The position numbers and the translations under genes were made by a program. DNA of 35,976 nucleotides from Gammaproteobacteria bacterium (GTDB lineage Bacteria; Pseudomonadota; Gammaproteobacteria; Enterobacterales; GCA-2746155): NCBI GenBank assembly GCA_002746155.1, contig NVWF01000016.1, positions 1 to 35,976 on the forward strand, in the 5' to 3' direction. Positions 16,508 through 23,454 of the stretch are shown piece by piece. The notes under the pieces were generated by a model. That model was given only the letters and a program-made list of their open reading frames with translations. It ran no database searches and was not told where the DNA came from. The number at the start of each line of letters is the position of its first letter. Positions within the stretch are counted from its first letter, which is position 1.

Positions 16508-18259
16508 CTAAAGTAAATTTTTAAGTAATCCATCAAAATCCAGTTGCTTAACACTAAGCAATTCTTGAAGAGATGAAATTCCTCCTAGGCTGCCACTTAG
16601 ACCTTGTAAATCACCAGAGGTTTTCGTGAGTATTTCAGCTTTTAATTGCTGCTTAAACTCTTTCAATTTTCCTGACACTGCCTGCTCGGCAATTTTAGCT
16701 GCAAGATTATTTAAACCAGGAGCACTAATTGTTAGTTCAGGTTTATCGAGTGTTCCTGTTATGTTGACTTTAATTTCAAATACATCAATTTCAGCTAAAC
16801 CTTTGACTACTTTATTTAACCAAGGAGATGATTGTGCCGTAGAAGACATCTGAAAGCGCGCTTTAGAAAATAATAAAGCAATGTCCACGTTCAATTTATC
16901 CTCAGTGATGTTCCCCGAACTGATAATATTTAATAAACCGCCGGTGGCAACGAAGGTTGAATCCTTAGCAAGATCACTGAGTTTTTTTAGTGATAACTTA
17001 TTCACGCTGAGCTCAAACATGTCCTTATAAGTATCTTTATGTCTGTGATCGAAAATTCCTGAAATTGCCATCTGTTCGAAATATTGAGCATTACCTTTTA
17101 GATTAAATTCCAAAGGGTGTTTCCATTTTTTAGGTTGACTTGTAAGATTTTTAACCTGTCCAGAAATTCTTACACCCTGTTCACTCTGCTCACCACTACT
17201 AATTTTAATCAGTTTAATTAAATTATCTGGCAAGCTTTGCTCGTCTTTAAATACAATATCTCGACCTGAATTTCTAAAGGAATTCTTTTCAGCAAGTTCT
17301 GCATTTCCTTGTACATCAGAGAATTGATCAAGCAAGGGAGCTAGTCGTTTATACCAGACCATTGCTTCTTTTACCCAACCGCCTAGTTGTTCACCAAACA
17401 CAGTCGCTGCCAAATTACTAACACCATCACCCGACAGGCTATATTGGTTAGTTAGTCTATTTAAGTCCTTAGCTGGTAGTGTTTTGATGTAACTTATCCT
17501 AGATGATAAATTCTTTTGAACGACCTTGACCTTTTTTCCAAACGCCTTAACGGCGTTAAGATCCTTTTTAATCGTTTTTTGTAAATCTTTTAATTCAGAA
17601 CCTTGACTGAGTAATCCGAGTAAACGATTACCTGATTTTTGCTTCTTTTTCAGCTGGCTCAATTGTTGTTTATGTTTATCTAAGGACTCTTGAGTGGGTA
17701 GGTTTTTATAATCAGCTTCAAGAGCTGTTGTTTGTTGTTTGACCTCCGATTGAAACTTTTCAATTTCTGTGAGTGTTTCAAGATTGCTTTTAGCGACGAT
17801 TGTTTTAGGGTCAGGTAATTCAATACTGGATAAATCACCCATGGGAGAAAACTTATCAAATGCTTCAACATTATCCAAAGAGAATCGACGGCCATCGATT
17901 GCACCTGATTCAGCGCGGGATGTATCAAGAAATAAATTTTCAACAAGTATTTCATCAATGATGGTTTTTTTCCAGAGCAGTGCATCACTGTCAAGATTGA
18001 AAGCGATATTTTCAGCTTCAAATACATTTCTCATGGGAGCATTAGGGTTAGTAACAGCCAGATCTGTAAGGGAGACACTGAATTCATCAAGATTAATTGA
18101 GCCTTTTGCTAAATCAACTTTAGCACCAACTGCTTCTGTACCAATTTCGATAATGGTTGATTTTAAAATTCGATCTGCAAATAGCAAATAGGCAGCTGAA
18201 ATAATGCCAACAATAAAAATAAATAATACTAGGCCAGAAACTCTAATAGGATTACTCAT
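16508..18259 (-). CDS. TIGR03545 family membrane-anchored protein
   Basis: 583 residues: a short cytoplasmic tail, one transmembrane helix (about 8-28), then an AsmA-like periplasmic start (GAKVDLAKGSINLDEFSVSL, about 45-64). A lysine- and glutamine-rich coiled coil spans about 165-260, and a C-terminal beta-rich part again resembles AsmA repeats (KPELTISAPGLNNLAAKIAE). This layout is that of the uncharacterised TIGR03545 family, known mainly for always travelling with TIGR03546. The ATG overlaps the end of the TIGR03546 gene (ATGA at 18256-18259), so the pair is translationally coupled. Its place directly upstream of mreB and the AsmA-like ends suggest an envelope role, perhaps in lipid handling, but no experiment that I know of says so. 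Confidence 0.8.
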   Translation of the reverse strand: MSNPIRVSGLVLFIFIVGIISAAYLLFADRILKSTIIEIGTEAVGAKVDLAKGSINLDEFSVSLTDLAVTNPNAPMRNVFEAENIAFNLDSDALLWKKTIIDEILVENLFLDTSRAESGAIDGRRFSLDNVEAFDKFSPMGDLSSIELPDPKTIVAKSNLETLTEIEKFQSEVKQQTTALEADYKNLPTQESLDKHKQQLSQLKKKQKSGNRLLGLLSQGSELKDLQKTIKKDLNAVKAFGKKVKVVQKNLSSRISYIKTLPAKDLNRLTNQYSLSGDGVSNLAATVFGEQLGGWVKEAMVWYKRLAPLLDQFSDVQGNAELAEKNSFRNSGRDIVFKDEQSLPDNLIKLIKISSGEQSEQGVRISGQVKNLTSQPKKWKHPLEFNLKGNAQYFEQMAISGIFDHRHKDTYKDMFELSVNKLSLKKLSDLAKDSTFVATGGLLNIISSGNITEDKLNVDIALLFSKARFQMSSTAQSSPWLNKVVKGLAEIDVFEIKVNITGTLDKPELTISAPGLNNLAAKIAEQAVSGKLKEFKQQLKAEILTKTSGDLQGLSGSLGGISSLQELLSVKQLDFDGLLKNLL

Positions 18260-18771
18260 AACGAATTCTCCCTGGTGTTAGCAAACATTTGAAATAAACT
18301 GCTACTTTTTAAAAGTACAATTAATTTTGATTTGGCTACCCATTTATTAAATGATATTCGATAGCGAATAATCAACCATTTAGAGAAAAAGAATAGCGGT
18401 ATAAACAATAATAAACTGAAGATTAGACTACCCATTATTATGGTGTTATTAAATAAGCTCAGACGTCCTAGTGATAGGTTATAAATACTTGTCCAGACAT
18501 GGGTTAGGGAGCTGTCTGTTAATAAATAATATCCAAACTGATCAAACACTGGATCAAGTAGTAAACCTAATATAGCAAACCCAGAAAGTGCAATAATAAA
18601 GGTGCTTAGATGAATTCTGAAAAATAAAATAATAAACAAAAACAAAATATTGTGTGGTGATGCTAGTGGCGTTAACCCCATAATCGCTGCGAAGCATATT
18701 GCAATTGCTAAGGAGTTTGGATTGGCATCCGAGGAGAGGGCTTTGAGTAACTTTATGAACATTCTTATCAT
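18256..18771 (-). CDS. TIGR03546 family inner-membrane protein
   Basis: 171 residues with three or four hydrophobic helices. The family signature is at residues 10-60: LLKALSSDANPNSLAIAICF, then AIMGLTPLASPHNILFLFII and LFFRIHLSTFIIA. The conserved LTPLxSxHN turn between the first helices resembles the short re-entrant loop of DUF2062-type membrane proteins. It is first of a two-gene unit; its stop overlaps the start of the TIGR03545 gene by four bases. The function is unknown; the fixed pairing implies that the two form one membrane complex (inference). Confidence 0.8.
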   Translation of the reverse strand: MIRMFIKLLKALSSDANPNSLAIAICFAAIMGLTPLASPHNILFLFIILFFRIHLSTFIIALSGFAILGLLLDPVFDQFGYYLLTDSSLTHVWTSIYNLSLGRLSLFNNTIIMGSLIFSLLLFIPLFFFSKWLIIRYRISFNKWVAKSKLIVLLKSSSLFQMFANTRENSL

Positions 18772-18939
18772 GGTAAAATCCTAACTTGCTTCTTGAGGTT
18801 AAGTTTATTCTTTATGAAGTATAAATAGCTTCACAGAAAATGCAAAGAAATACACTCAGCAAGCGCTATACATGGGTTGATTCATAGTATAGAGTGAGTA
18901 ATCAACACTCGCTGCTCGTTAAAACTGGTACAAATAACC

Positions 18940-19308
18940 ATGGCATTACAGTTTAAAATTGATAAAAAGCATTTGCTGATAATGGTTACAGTCAAAGATA
19001 CTATCGAATTACCTGATTTGCTAAAAGTCATCGATGATTATGAGTTGGATGAGGATTATTCAAAAGTGATGGATATCATATATGATTTCAGAGAGGGAGC
19101 CATCGATATTAGCTCAGATGGTATGCTCAAACTTGTTGAATATTTAAAGGAAAAGAAAAAAGGCAATAACTACAAGCTTGCTCTAGTGTCACAAAATGAT
19201 GGATTTATCGGCCAAAGTCGAATGTTCGATGTTTATGCCGATGACTTGTCATCATCTATTAGAATATTCAGAGATATGCCGGCCTGTTTACAATGGATAA
19301 ATCTTTAA
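18940..19308 (+). CDS. SpoIIAA/STAS-like small cytosolic protein
   Basis: 122 residues, no signal peptide or membrane helix. The alternating beta/alpha pattern (FKIDKKHLLIMVTVKDTIEL, DIIYDFREGAIDISSDGMLK, YKLALVSQNDGFIGQSRMFD, SIRIFRDMPACLQWINL) fits the SpoIIAA-like STAS fold. The closest resemblance is to stand-alone proteins with a terminal FRD-x-xxA-xxW-L strand and helix. Such proteins bind partners or small ligands; no phosphorylatable DSxG motif is evident, so an anti-anti-sigma role is not supported. The gene is divergent from TIGR03546, with a 168-bp spacer. Its end overlaps the convergent membrane-protein gene by four bases. The fold assignment is moderate, the function unknown. Confidence 0.65.
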   Translation: MALQFKIDKKHLLIMVTVKDTIELPDLLKVIDDYELDEDYSKVMDIIYDFREGAIDISSDGMLKLVEYLKEKKKGNNYKLALVSQNDGFIGQSRMFDVYADDLSSSIRIFRDMPACLQWINL

Positions 19309-20015
19309 TTCTTGCTCTCACTAGCTTCAGGCGTCTGAATAATTTCCTCAAGTGTTAAACCTGATAATTTTTGCACCGAACGAATTAACCAAAATAAAGT
19401 ACCCATCAAAATAACCATTGAAGGTAGAGCAATAACAGGATAACTAATTAGAGTAAGTTGTCCTAACTCTTCATTGAAGGCTTCGGTACCAGCAGGGCTT
19501 GAAACGATCATTCTTGCTAAAATATAATTTAAAGTTGCTGAAAAAAAGAAGGTGCCACTTAACAAATAAGATGCTTTTTTTAAGCGTTGTTCAAACTCCC
19601 CTCGAGTCTCTCTTTTTTCCATAGCTTGATCAACAAAAGTAGTGTTTATAATGGTAGGATTATAAAGCATGGTCTTGACAAGAGGCTTGCTTGTTTTCAT
19701 AGAGCCCAACACAACAAGGCCAATAATTAGAGGGATAGCAGCCTCTTTTATCGCTAGCCATTTTGGCTCTAGTTCCATTATCCCTATTCCACCCGTTAGT
19801 AAAACACTTACTATTCCTAAAATGGATATTAGATTAAACTTTTTGTGGGCCATCAGTTCATAAAGGCCATAAGAAAGTGGGAAGGCTAAAGCAGCTAGTA
19901 AAGCGTAGGTAGTCCCTAATTTCTGTTCTGAACTCAAGTTCATTAAAATAAGTGAGGGTATTATTATACTGATCAGCAGATCGAATAATGGATTACTTTT
20001 CTTTTTTGTATTCAA
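19305..20015 (-). CDS. VC0807-family multi-spanning membrane protein
   Basis: 236 residues with six or more hydrophobic helices. The N-terminal half reads NPLFDLLISIIIPSLILMNL, LAFPLSYGLYELMAHKKFN, ISILGIVSVLLTGGIGIMEL and WLAIKEAAIPLIIGLVVLGS. This is the pattern of the VC0807 family, distantly related to septation-type or transporter-like proteins of unknown substrate. A cytoplasmic loop (FEQRLKKASYLLSGTFFFSA) precedes the last helices. It is convergent with the STAS-like gene (4-bp overlap), and the next minus-strand gene upstream lies 41 bp away, so those two may be cotranscribed. The family call comes from recalled sequence pattern; no activity can be deduced. Confidence 0.7.
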   Translation of the reverse strand: MNTKKKSNPLFDLLISIIIPSLILMNLSSEQKLGTTYALLAALAFPLSYGLYELMAHKKFNLISILGIVSVLLTGGIGIMELEPKWLAIKEAAIPLIIGLVVLGSMKTSKPLVKTMLYNPTIINTTFVDQAMEKRETRGEFEQRLKKASYLLSGTFFFSATLNYILARMIVSSPAGTEAFNEELGQLTLISYPVIALPSMVILMGTLFWLIRSVQKLSGLTLEEIIQTPEASESKN

Positions 20016-20056
20016 GGGTATATTTACCAGTGGTTGATGGTAGTTAAGATGAGGAT

Positions 20057-20560
20057 CTAATTGTTCTTAGACTCGGTTATCAATTCCTCAAGCATGGGTT
20101 TTGCATTTCCAACTTGACTGAGTTTGTATGTTCCACCATAGGCTTCAAATTCAAAGCGTTCAGATTTTAGCCAACGTAATAGTTTAAATCCGTGGCTGCC
20201 GGTGTTATGAGGAAAATGTTTTTTTAGAAAGGCTTCATTAATTAACAATTCACGATATTCTATTATTTCTAGACAACAGCCGCCGTCGCCAAACTCCACC
20301 TTTTCAATGAACACGCGAAAAGCTTGATTATATGAGAAACTCGCTATTCGATAGGCGTGGCCTTTAATGGGTGTTTTTGCAACATTATCATACCAGACGT
20401 AGGGAGCTGTGGATAAAAAGTCTGGGAAGGGATAGCTAGAGCGAATTTTATCTTGTTTAACGGTAATAACTGATACAAGCCTATCACTGTCGGATATTTT
20501 GCTGGCAGCTGTTAAGGAGACTGAAAGTAGTATCAAAAGAGAGTAAATAATATGTTTCAT
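20057..20560 (-). CDS. Exported protein of unknown function
   Basis: 167 residues with an evident signal peptide (MKHIIYSLLILLSVSLTAAS, cleavage near residue 19). The mature part is rich in aromatic residues (FPDFLSTAPYVWYDNV, GHAYRIASFSYNQAFRVFIE) and has two adjacent cysteines in FGDGGCCLEIIEY (near residue 94) and no other cysteine. The adjacent pair is unusual for a periplasmic protein and might bind metal or react, but no known motif is completed. I do not recognise a family. It lies 41 bp upstream of the VC0807-type gene on the same strand. The DNA upstream is the decayed stretch 20561-21231. Confidence 0.65.
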   Translation of the reverse strand: MKHIIYSLLILLSVSLTAASKISDSDRLVSVITVKQDKIRSSYPFPDFLSTAPYVWYDNVAKTPIKGHAYRIASFSYNQAFRVFIEKVEFGDGGCCLEIIEYRELLINEAFLKKHFPHNTGSHGFKLLRWLKSERFEFEAYGGTYKLSQVGNAKPMLEELITESKNN

Positions 20561-20586
20561 AGTTGGCTATAGGCTTATTAATGTCT

Positions 20587-20621
20587 TGCTGAAATATGCA
20601 TCTTGATGTGGAGTTGGTATA
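20587..20621. repeat. Single arm of the 6071-6142 repeat
   Basis: TGCTGAAATATGCATCTTGA followed by TGTGGAGTTGGTATA matches the reverse complement of the left arm plus loop edge of the hairpin at 6071-6105, with five mismatches in 35. No second arm is present nearby. This is either a decayed copy or an independent half-element. Confidence 0.7.
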
Positions 20622-20691
20622 AGTATATCCGAAATCATCAGGCATTACTTCAAAACTCTTAGCAGCAACTCTTAAGGACTGTGATGGGGTA

Positions 20692-20934
20692 TTATTTTTG
20701 CGCCTCTAGAATATATTGCTTTATTTGATCATCCAGTACATCAAGGGGAAATTGAGTTGCTTGTTGTGCAAAACGACTATAGAAACTTGAGTCTGAATTA
20801 AACGGTATTTGATAAGCGCCATATTCAAATGAAGCTAGGTTGTCTTCAAGTTGCGATCGAAAGATTCGATAATTTATTTTCGATAAGTTATCCAGTTGCT
20901 GATAATTAATATTATTAGGGTAAAAGAGATGAAC
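20692..20934 (-). pseudogene. DUF885-family fragment
   Basis: A frame of about 81 codons without a start, opened after a TAA (20937-20935) and closed by TAA 20694-20692. Its middle, LDNLSKINYRIFRSQLEDNL then YGAYQIPFNSDSSFYSRFAQ, resembles the N-terminal portion of DUF885 proteins (peptidase-like, usually about 550-600 residues), where NYxxFxxQLED and a downstream PFN-F-F pattern are typical. Neither the earlier N-terminus nor the remaining 450 or more residues are present. It is a relic, part of a decaying 670-bp stretch between two intact genes. Confidence 0.55.
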
Positions 20935-21062
20935 TTAATGAGTAATAGGGGTGAAAATAACCGGCTTGTCATAGTCAATTGAGCTCCAGTAGGTAGAATT
21001 TAACGAAATTAGTGATTTTTGCGAATTTATATTTTTAATATAGGTAATGATATCAGTATGTT

Positions 21063-21212
21063 ATGCATAACATTGGATGGTTTGACTATAAATATGATTT
21101 ATTTGATGAACTAAATGAACTTTTTGGTATTGAGGGGGTCATAATTTATAGAAGTAATTTAGTCCCCATGTTTTTTGGTTGTTTTCCCCGTTTAATGGCT
21201 ACTGCAGAGTAG
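21063..21212 (+). other. Possible 49-codon small ORF or RNA
   Basis: From ATG 21063 the frame encodes MHNIGWFDYKYDLFDELNEL and ends in PRLMATAE just inside the terminator stem. No Shine-Dalgarno is evident, and the stop lies within the hairpin. It is either the 3' relic of a gene or the body of a short transcript ended by the 21195-21222 terminator. I do not recognise the peptide. Confidence 0.25.
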
Positions 21213-21222
21213 CCATTTTTTT
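21195..21222 (+). terminator. Rho-independent terminator (plus strand)
   Basis: A perfect 9-bp stem ATGGCTACT / AGTAGCCAT with GCAG loop, followed by seven T. It is oriented to end plus-strand transcription, yet no plus-strand gene is intact upstream, which points to a small RNA or a lost gene. Confidence 0.8.
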
Positions 21223-21231
21223 ATGCTCTCT

Positions 21232-21855
21232 CTAAGTAGAAACATCATCCCTATTTAAGCTGTTGTGATTAATAACTCCTTTAGCTTTAATTGCGTAATC
21301 TTTTGCTTGTTCTTGACGATTGTTAGCTGAAACTTCTTCATTTCTCTGGGTATCTAAATCAATGATTTCAGCTGTATTTTCTTGGTCATCATTAGGTTGA
21401 GATTTATTTTTTTGAATAAGCTCCCGGCTTTTAGGATCAACTGGCGACATGCCTTCTCTTGAGACATCAACAACTAAAGACTCGGATGAAGCACTGGTAT
21501 AACTCTCTTGATCTGAATTAGTTTGTAATTTTGGAGCAATATCAGGTGACTCAACTGCTAGAATATTAACGTGTGAGGTTGATAACTCTCTTGGGATATT
21601 TCTTCTGTCACAGAGGCCATATGCACCTGTAGACATGTGCTCATACAGTGAGCGATATTTTTCAGTGATATCCCCAAAAAGATGGGCGGATTCAGAAAAA
21701 TGCTCAGCTACATTGTCTTTATAGGATTGATGTTGTTTTTTATTTTCTTCAATGGTCGCTTCAAGTTCTTTTATATGCCGCGCATTGGGAGCAATAAACT
21801 TGCCTGAGAATATCCCTGCAATGAATGCGATGATTAATCCTAATATTAATTCCAC
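21232..21855 (-). CDS. zapG: Cell-division/envelope protein ZapG (YhcB)
   Basis: 207 residues from GTG 21855, preceded by AGAGG seven bases upstream. The N-terminal helix ELILGLIIAFIAGIFSGKFI (residues 2-21) is followed by a coiled coil HIKELEATIEENKKQHQSYK and the YhcB signature VAEHFSESAHLFGDITEKYR (about 48-67) and YEHMSTGAYGLC. This is DUF1043. The C-terminal 115 residues are polar, low-complexity and longer than in E. coli ZapG (132 residues in all). ZapG is an inner-membrane protein linked to the divisome and elongasome. Its position beside zapE and rplM-rpsI is the same neighbourhood as in E. coli, although def and a hydrolase gene separate them here. Confidence 0.85.
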   Translation of the reverse strand: MELILGLIIAFIAGIFSGKFIAPNARHIKELEATIEENKKQHQSYKDNVAEHFSESAHLFGDITEKYRSLYEHMSTGAYGLCDRRNIPRELSTSHVNILAVESPDIAPKLQTNSDQESYTSASSESLVVDVSREGMSPVDPKSRELIQKNKSQPNDDQENTAEIIDLDTQRNEEVSANNRQEQAKDYAIKAKGVINHNSLNRDDVST

Positions 21856-21890
21856 TGATTACCTCTGCAATTTCAACTGGTTAACAATAT

Positions 21891-22415
21891 TTACTCTTCA
21901 ACTGGCTGGCTTAACTCTTGTTCAAAGCCAAAACAACTCATATCAGGTATTCTCATAGGATACAGTATTCCATCGAGATGATCACATTCATGTTGTACTA
22001 CTATCGCATGAAAACCATCAACGGTTCGGTCGATGATATTACCCTTTTGATCAATACCCTTATATCGAATACTTGAGTGTCTTGGAACTAAACCTCGCAT
22101 ACCAGGAATACTTAGACAGCCCTCCCAATTTTCTACTATCTCATCATCTAGATGTTCTATCTCTGGATTTATTAATATAGTCATGGGCACATGTTCGGTA
22201 TCTGGATATCGTTCATTGCTATCTACTCCAAAGACTACTAGTCGTTGAAATACCCCGATTTGAGGGGCTGCGAGTCCTGCGCCTTGGTATTCTTCCATGG
22301 TATCAAACATGTCTTGGATCAGTTGGTCTAATTCTTTTGATGGCACGGTTAAAATTGGCTTACTTGTATCTAGTAGCCTTGGGTCACCCATTCTTAGTAT
22401 TTTTCTTACTGTCAT
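21891..22415 (-). CDS. def: Peptide deformylase
   Basis: 174 residues containing all three PDF motifs: GAGLAAPQIG (45-54), EGCLSIPG (98-105, metal Cys) and QHECDHLDG (141-149, HExxH metal site). The enzyme removes the N-formyl group from nascent proteins on the ribosome, using Fe2+ in vivo. It is not next to fmt, its usual partner, so it may be a second deformylase copy. MxVxxILRMGDPRLL at the start resembles the Def type found singly in marine gammaproteobacteria. No Shine-Dalgarno is clear before the ATG; the upstream sequence is ATTAAAAAA. It lies 35 bp before zapG on the same strand and is probably cotranscribed with it. Confidence 0.93.
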   Translation of the reverse strand: MTVRKILRMGDPRLLDTSKPILTVPSKELDQLIQDMFDTMEEYQGAGLAAPQIGVFQRLVVFGVDSNERYPDTEHVPMTILINPEIEHLDDEIVENWEGCLSIPGMRGLVPRHSSIRYKGIDQKGNIIDRTVDGFHAIVVQHECDHLDGILYPMRIPDMSCFGFEQELSQPVEE

Positions 22416-22511
22416 TTTTTTAATGCTACAGGATTACATCTCTTTTGACACTGTTTTGGTTTTGTTTTGGTTCTGATGAGTGAGTTAAACCTTTAGATCA
22501 GACTGTGCTCG

Positions 22512-22629
22512 AGCCCAGCTAGTGATGACTATTTCCACAGGACGCCCGTGAATACATCCTTGTAGGGCTTCGCTGCAGCATCCCTGCTGCAGAGACCTGT
22601 GGAAATAGTCATCACTAGCTGGGCTTTTT
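22512..22629. repeat. Long perfect palindrome with inner conserved hairpin
   Basis: Arms of 30 bases (22512-22541 and 22596-22625) are exact reverse complements, beginning AGCCCAGCTAGTGATGACTA. The 54-base centre has its own stem potential, with CTGCAG twice and GCAG/CTGC pairs around CATCC. The right arm runs into TTTTT (22625-22629), so plus-strand RNA would end here like a terminator. It lies between divergent def and the hydrolase gene, where no plus-strand gene precedes it. It is probably a mobile palindromic repeat; the centre sequence resembles short repeats that I recall from other gammaproteobacteria. Confidence 0.85.
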
Positions 22630-22685
22630 GGGATTTGCGGATAATTCTAGGTGCTAACTTGGGTTTAATCCTTCTATTAAATCAG

Positions 22686-22691
22686 TATAAT
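22686..22691 (+). promoter_or_regulatory. Candidate -10 box of the hydrolase-zapE unit
   Basis: A perfect TATAAT 80 bp upstream of the hydrolase ATG. The matching -35 is weak (GTTTAA at 22663-22668, 17-bp spacing). The rest of the 355-bp def/hydrolase spacer (22416-22770) holds only the palindrome. Confidence 0.4.
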
Positions 22692-22770
22692 GTGCTCTTC
22701 GTTATTAGTCTTTTTGGATTAAAATTTTGCTGGAAGGTCTAAGTACATAGAAGATGGGTAAGTTAATAAT

Positions 22771-23448
22771 ATGAATATCGATTGGGAAAACATGTCTGCT
22801 GGTGAGAACCTGCTTCAACTTGAGGGTGGGGCTGGGAAGATTGAAGCTATTTTACATCTTCCTCCTGGAGATGTTGTTGAGACTCCAGTTCAGGCTATGA
22901 TGATTTGTTGTCATCCCCATCCTCTCCATGGTGGCACCATGACGAACAAGATTGTGCATATTGTTTGTAAGACGTTTAGCAAGATGGGCTTGCCAAGTTT
23001 ACGTTTTAATTTTCGGAGTATTGGCGAGTCTGAAGGTAGTCATGATGAAGGTGTTGGTGAAAGTGATGACTTACTTATTTTGAGTCAGTTGATGGGTGAT
23101 GCTTGGCCTGATAGAGACCTGTGGTTAGCTGGTTTTTCCTTTGGTAGTTGGGTTGCCGCCCATAGTGCTTTTGCAGCTCAGGCTAAACAGTTATTGAGTA
23201 TTGCTCCTCCTGTTCAGCACTTTGATTTTAATAAGTTTAGCCAGCCGACTTGTCCTTGGTTGGTTCTTATGGGTGATGAGGATGATGTTGTTGAGCCAGC
23301 TAAGGTATATGAGTGGGTTGATTCTCAAGAGGATAATAAACCCGAATTGATCAGGTTTGCAGGTGCTGGACACTTCTTTCATGGTGAAATGGTGAATATG
23401 AGCAAAATCCTCGAAAACCATTACCGCCCAGTCCTTCAAGGATCCTAG
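22771..23448 (+). CDS. Alpha/beta-hydrolase fold protein
   Basis: 225 residues, cytosolic. The fold's landmarks are in order: HPHPLHGGTMTNKIVH (48-63, oxyanion-side loop), RFNFRSIGESEG (78-89), the nucleophile elbow GFSFG with Ser123, the acid loop LMGDEDDVV (Asp169 or Asp172) and GAGHFFHG with His201. This HPHP-LHGG-M form belongs to small uncharacterised hydrolases related to dienelactone hydrolase and YheT-like esterases. The substrate is unknown. Six bases separate its stop from zapE, so the two are cotranscribed, a pairing common in Pseudomonas-like genomes. Confidence 0.85.
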   Translation: MNIDWENMSAGENLLQLEGGAGKIEAILHLPPGDVVETPVQAMMICCHPHPLHGGTMTNKIVHIVCKTFSKMGLPSLRFNFRSIGESEGSHDEGVGESDDLLILSQLMGDAWPDRDLWLAGFSFGSWVAAHSAFAAQAKQLLSIAPPVQHFDFNKFSQPTCPWLVLMGDEDDVVEPAKVYEWVDSQEDNKPELIRFAGAGHFFHGEMVNMSKILENHYRPVLQGS

Positions 23449-23454
23449 TCGTTT

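Larger units (their letters stand above)
20561..21231. other. 670-bp spacer with relics and no intact gene
   Basis: Contents: the repeat half-arm (20587-20621), the DUF885 relic (20692-20934), an unassigned open stretch on the minus strand without a start codon (about 20935-21060, containing STYWSSIDYDKPVIFTP), a 49-codon plus-strand frame (21063-21212) and a terminator (21195-21222). The base composition is AT-rich. It reads as an insertion/deletion scar. Confidence 0.5.

Noticed and set aside
22512-22629. Palindrome as the terminator of def
   Set aside because: def is on the minus strand and starts before it, so the element is upstream of def; the T-run is on the plus strand, where no gene precedes it.
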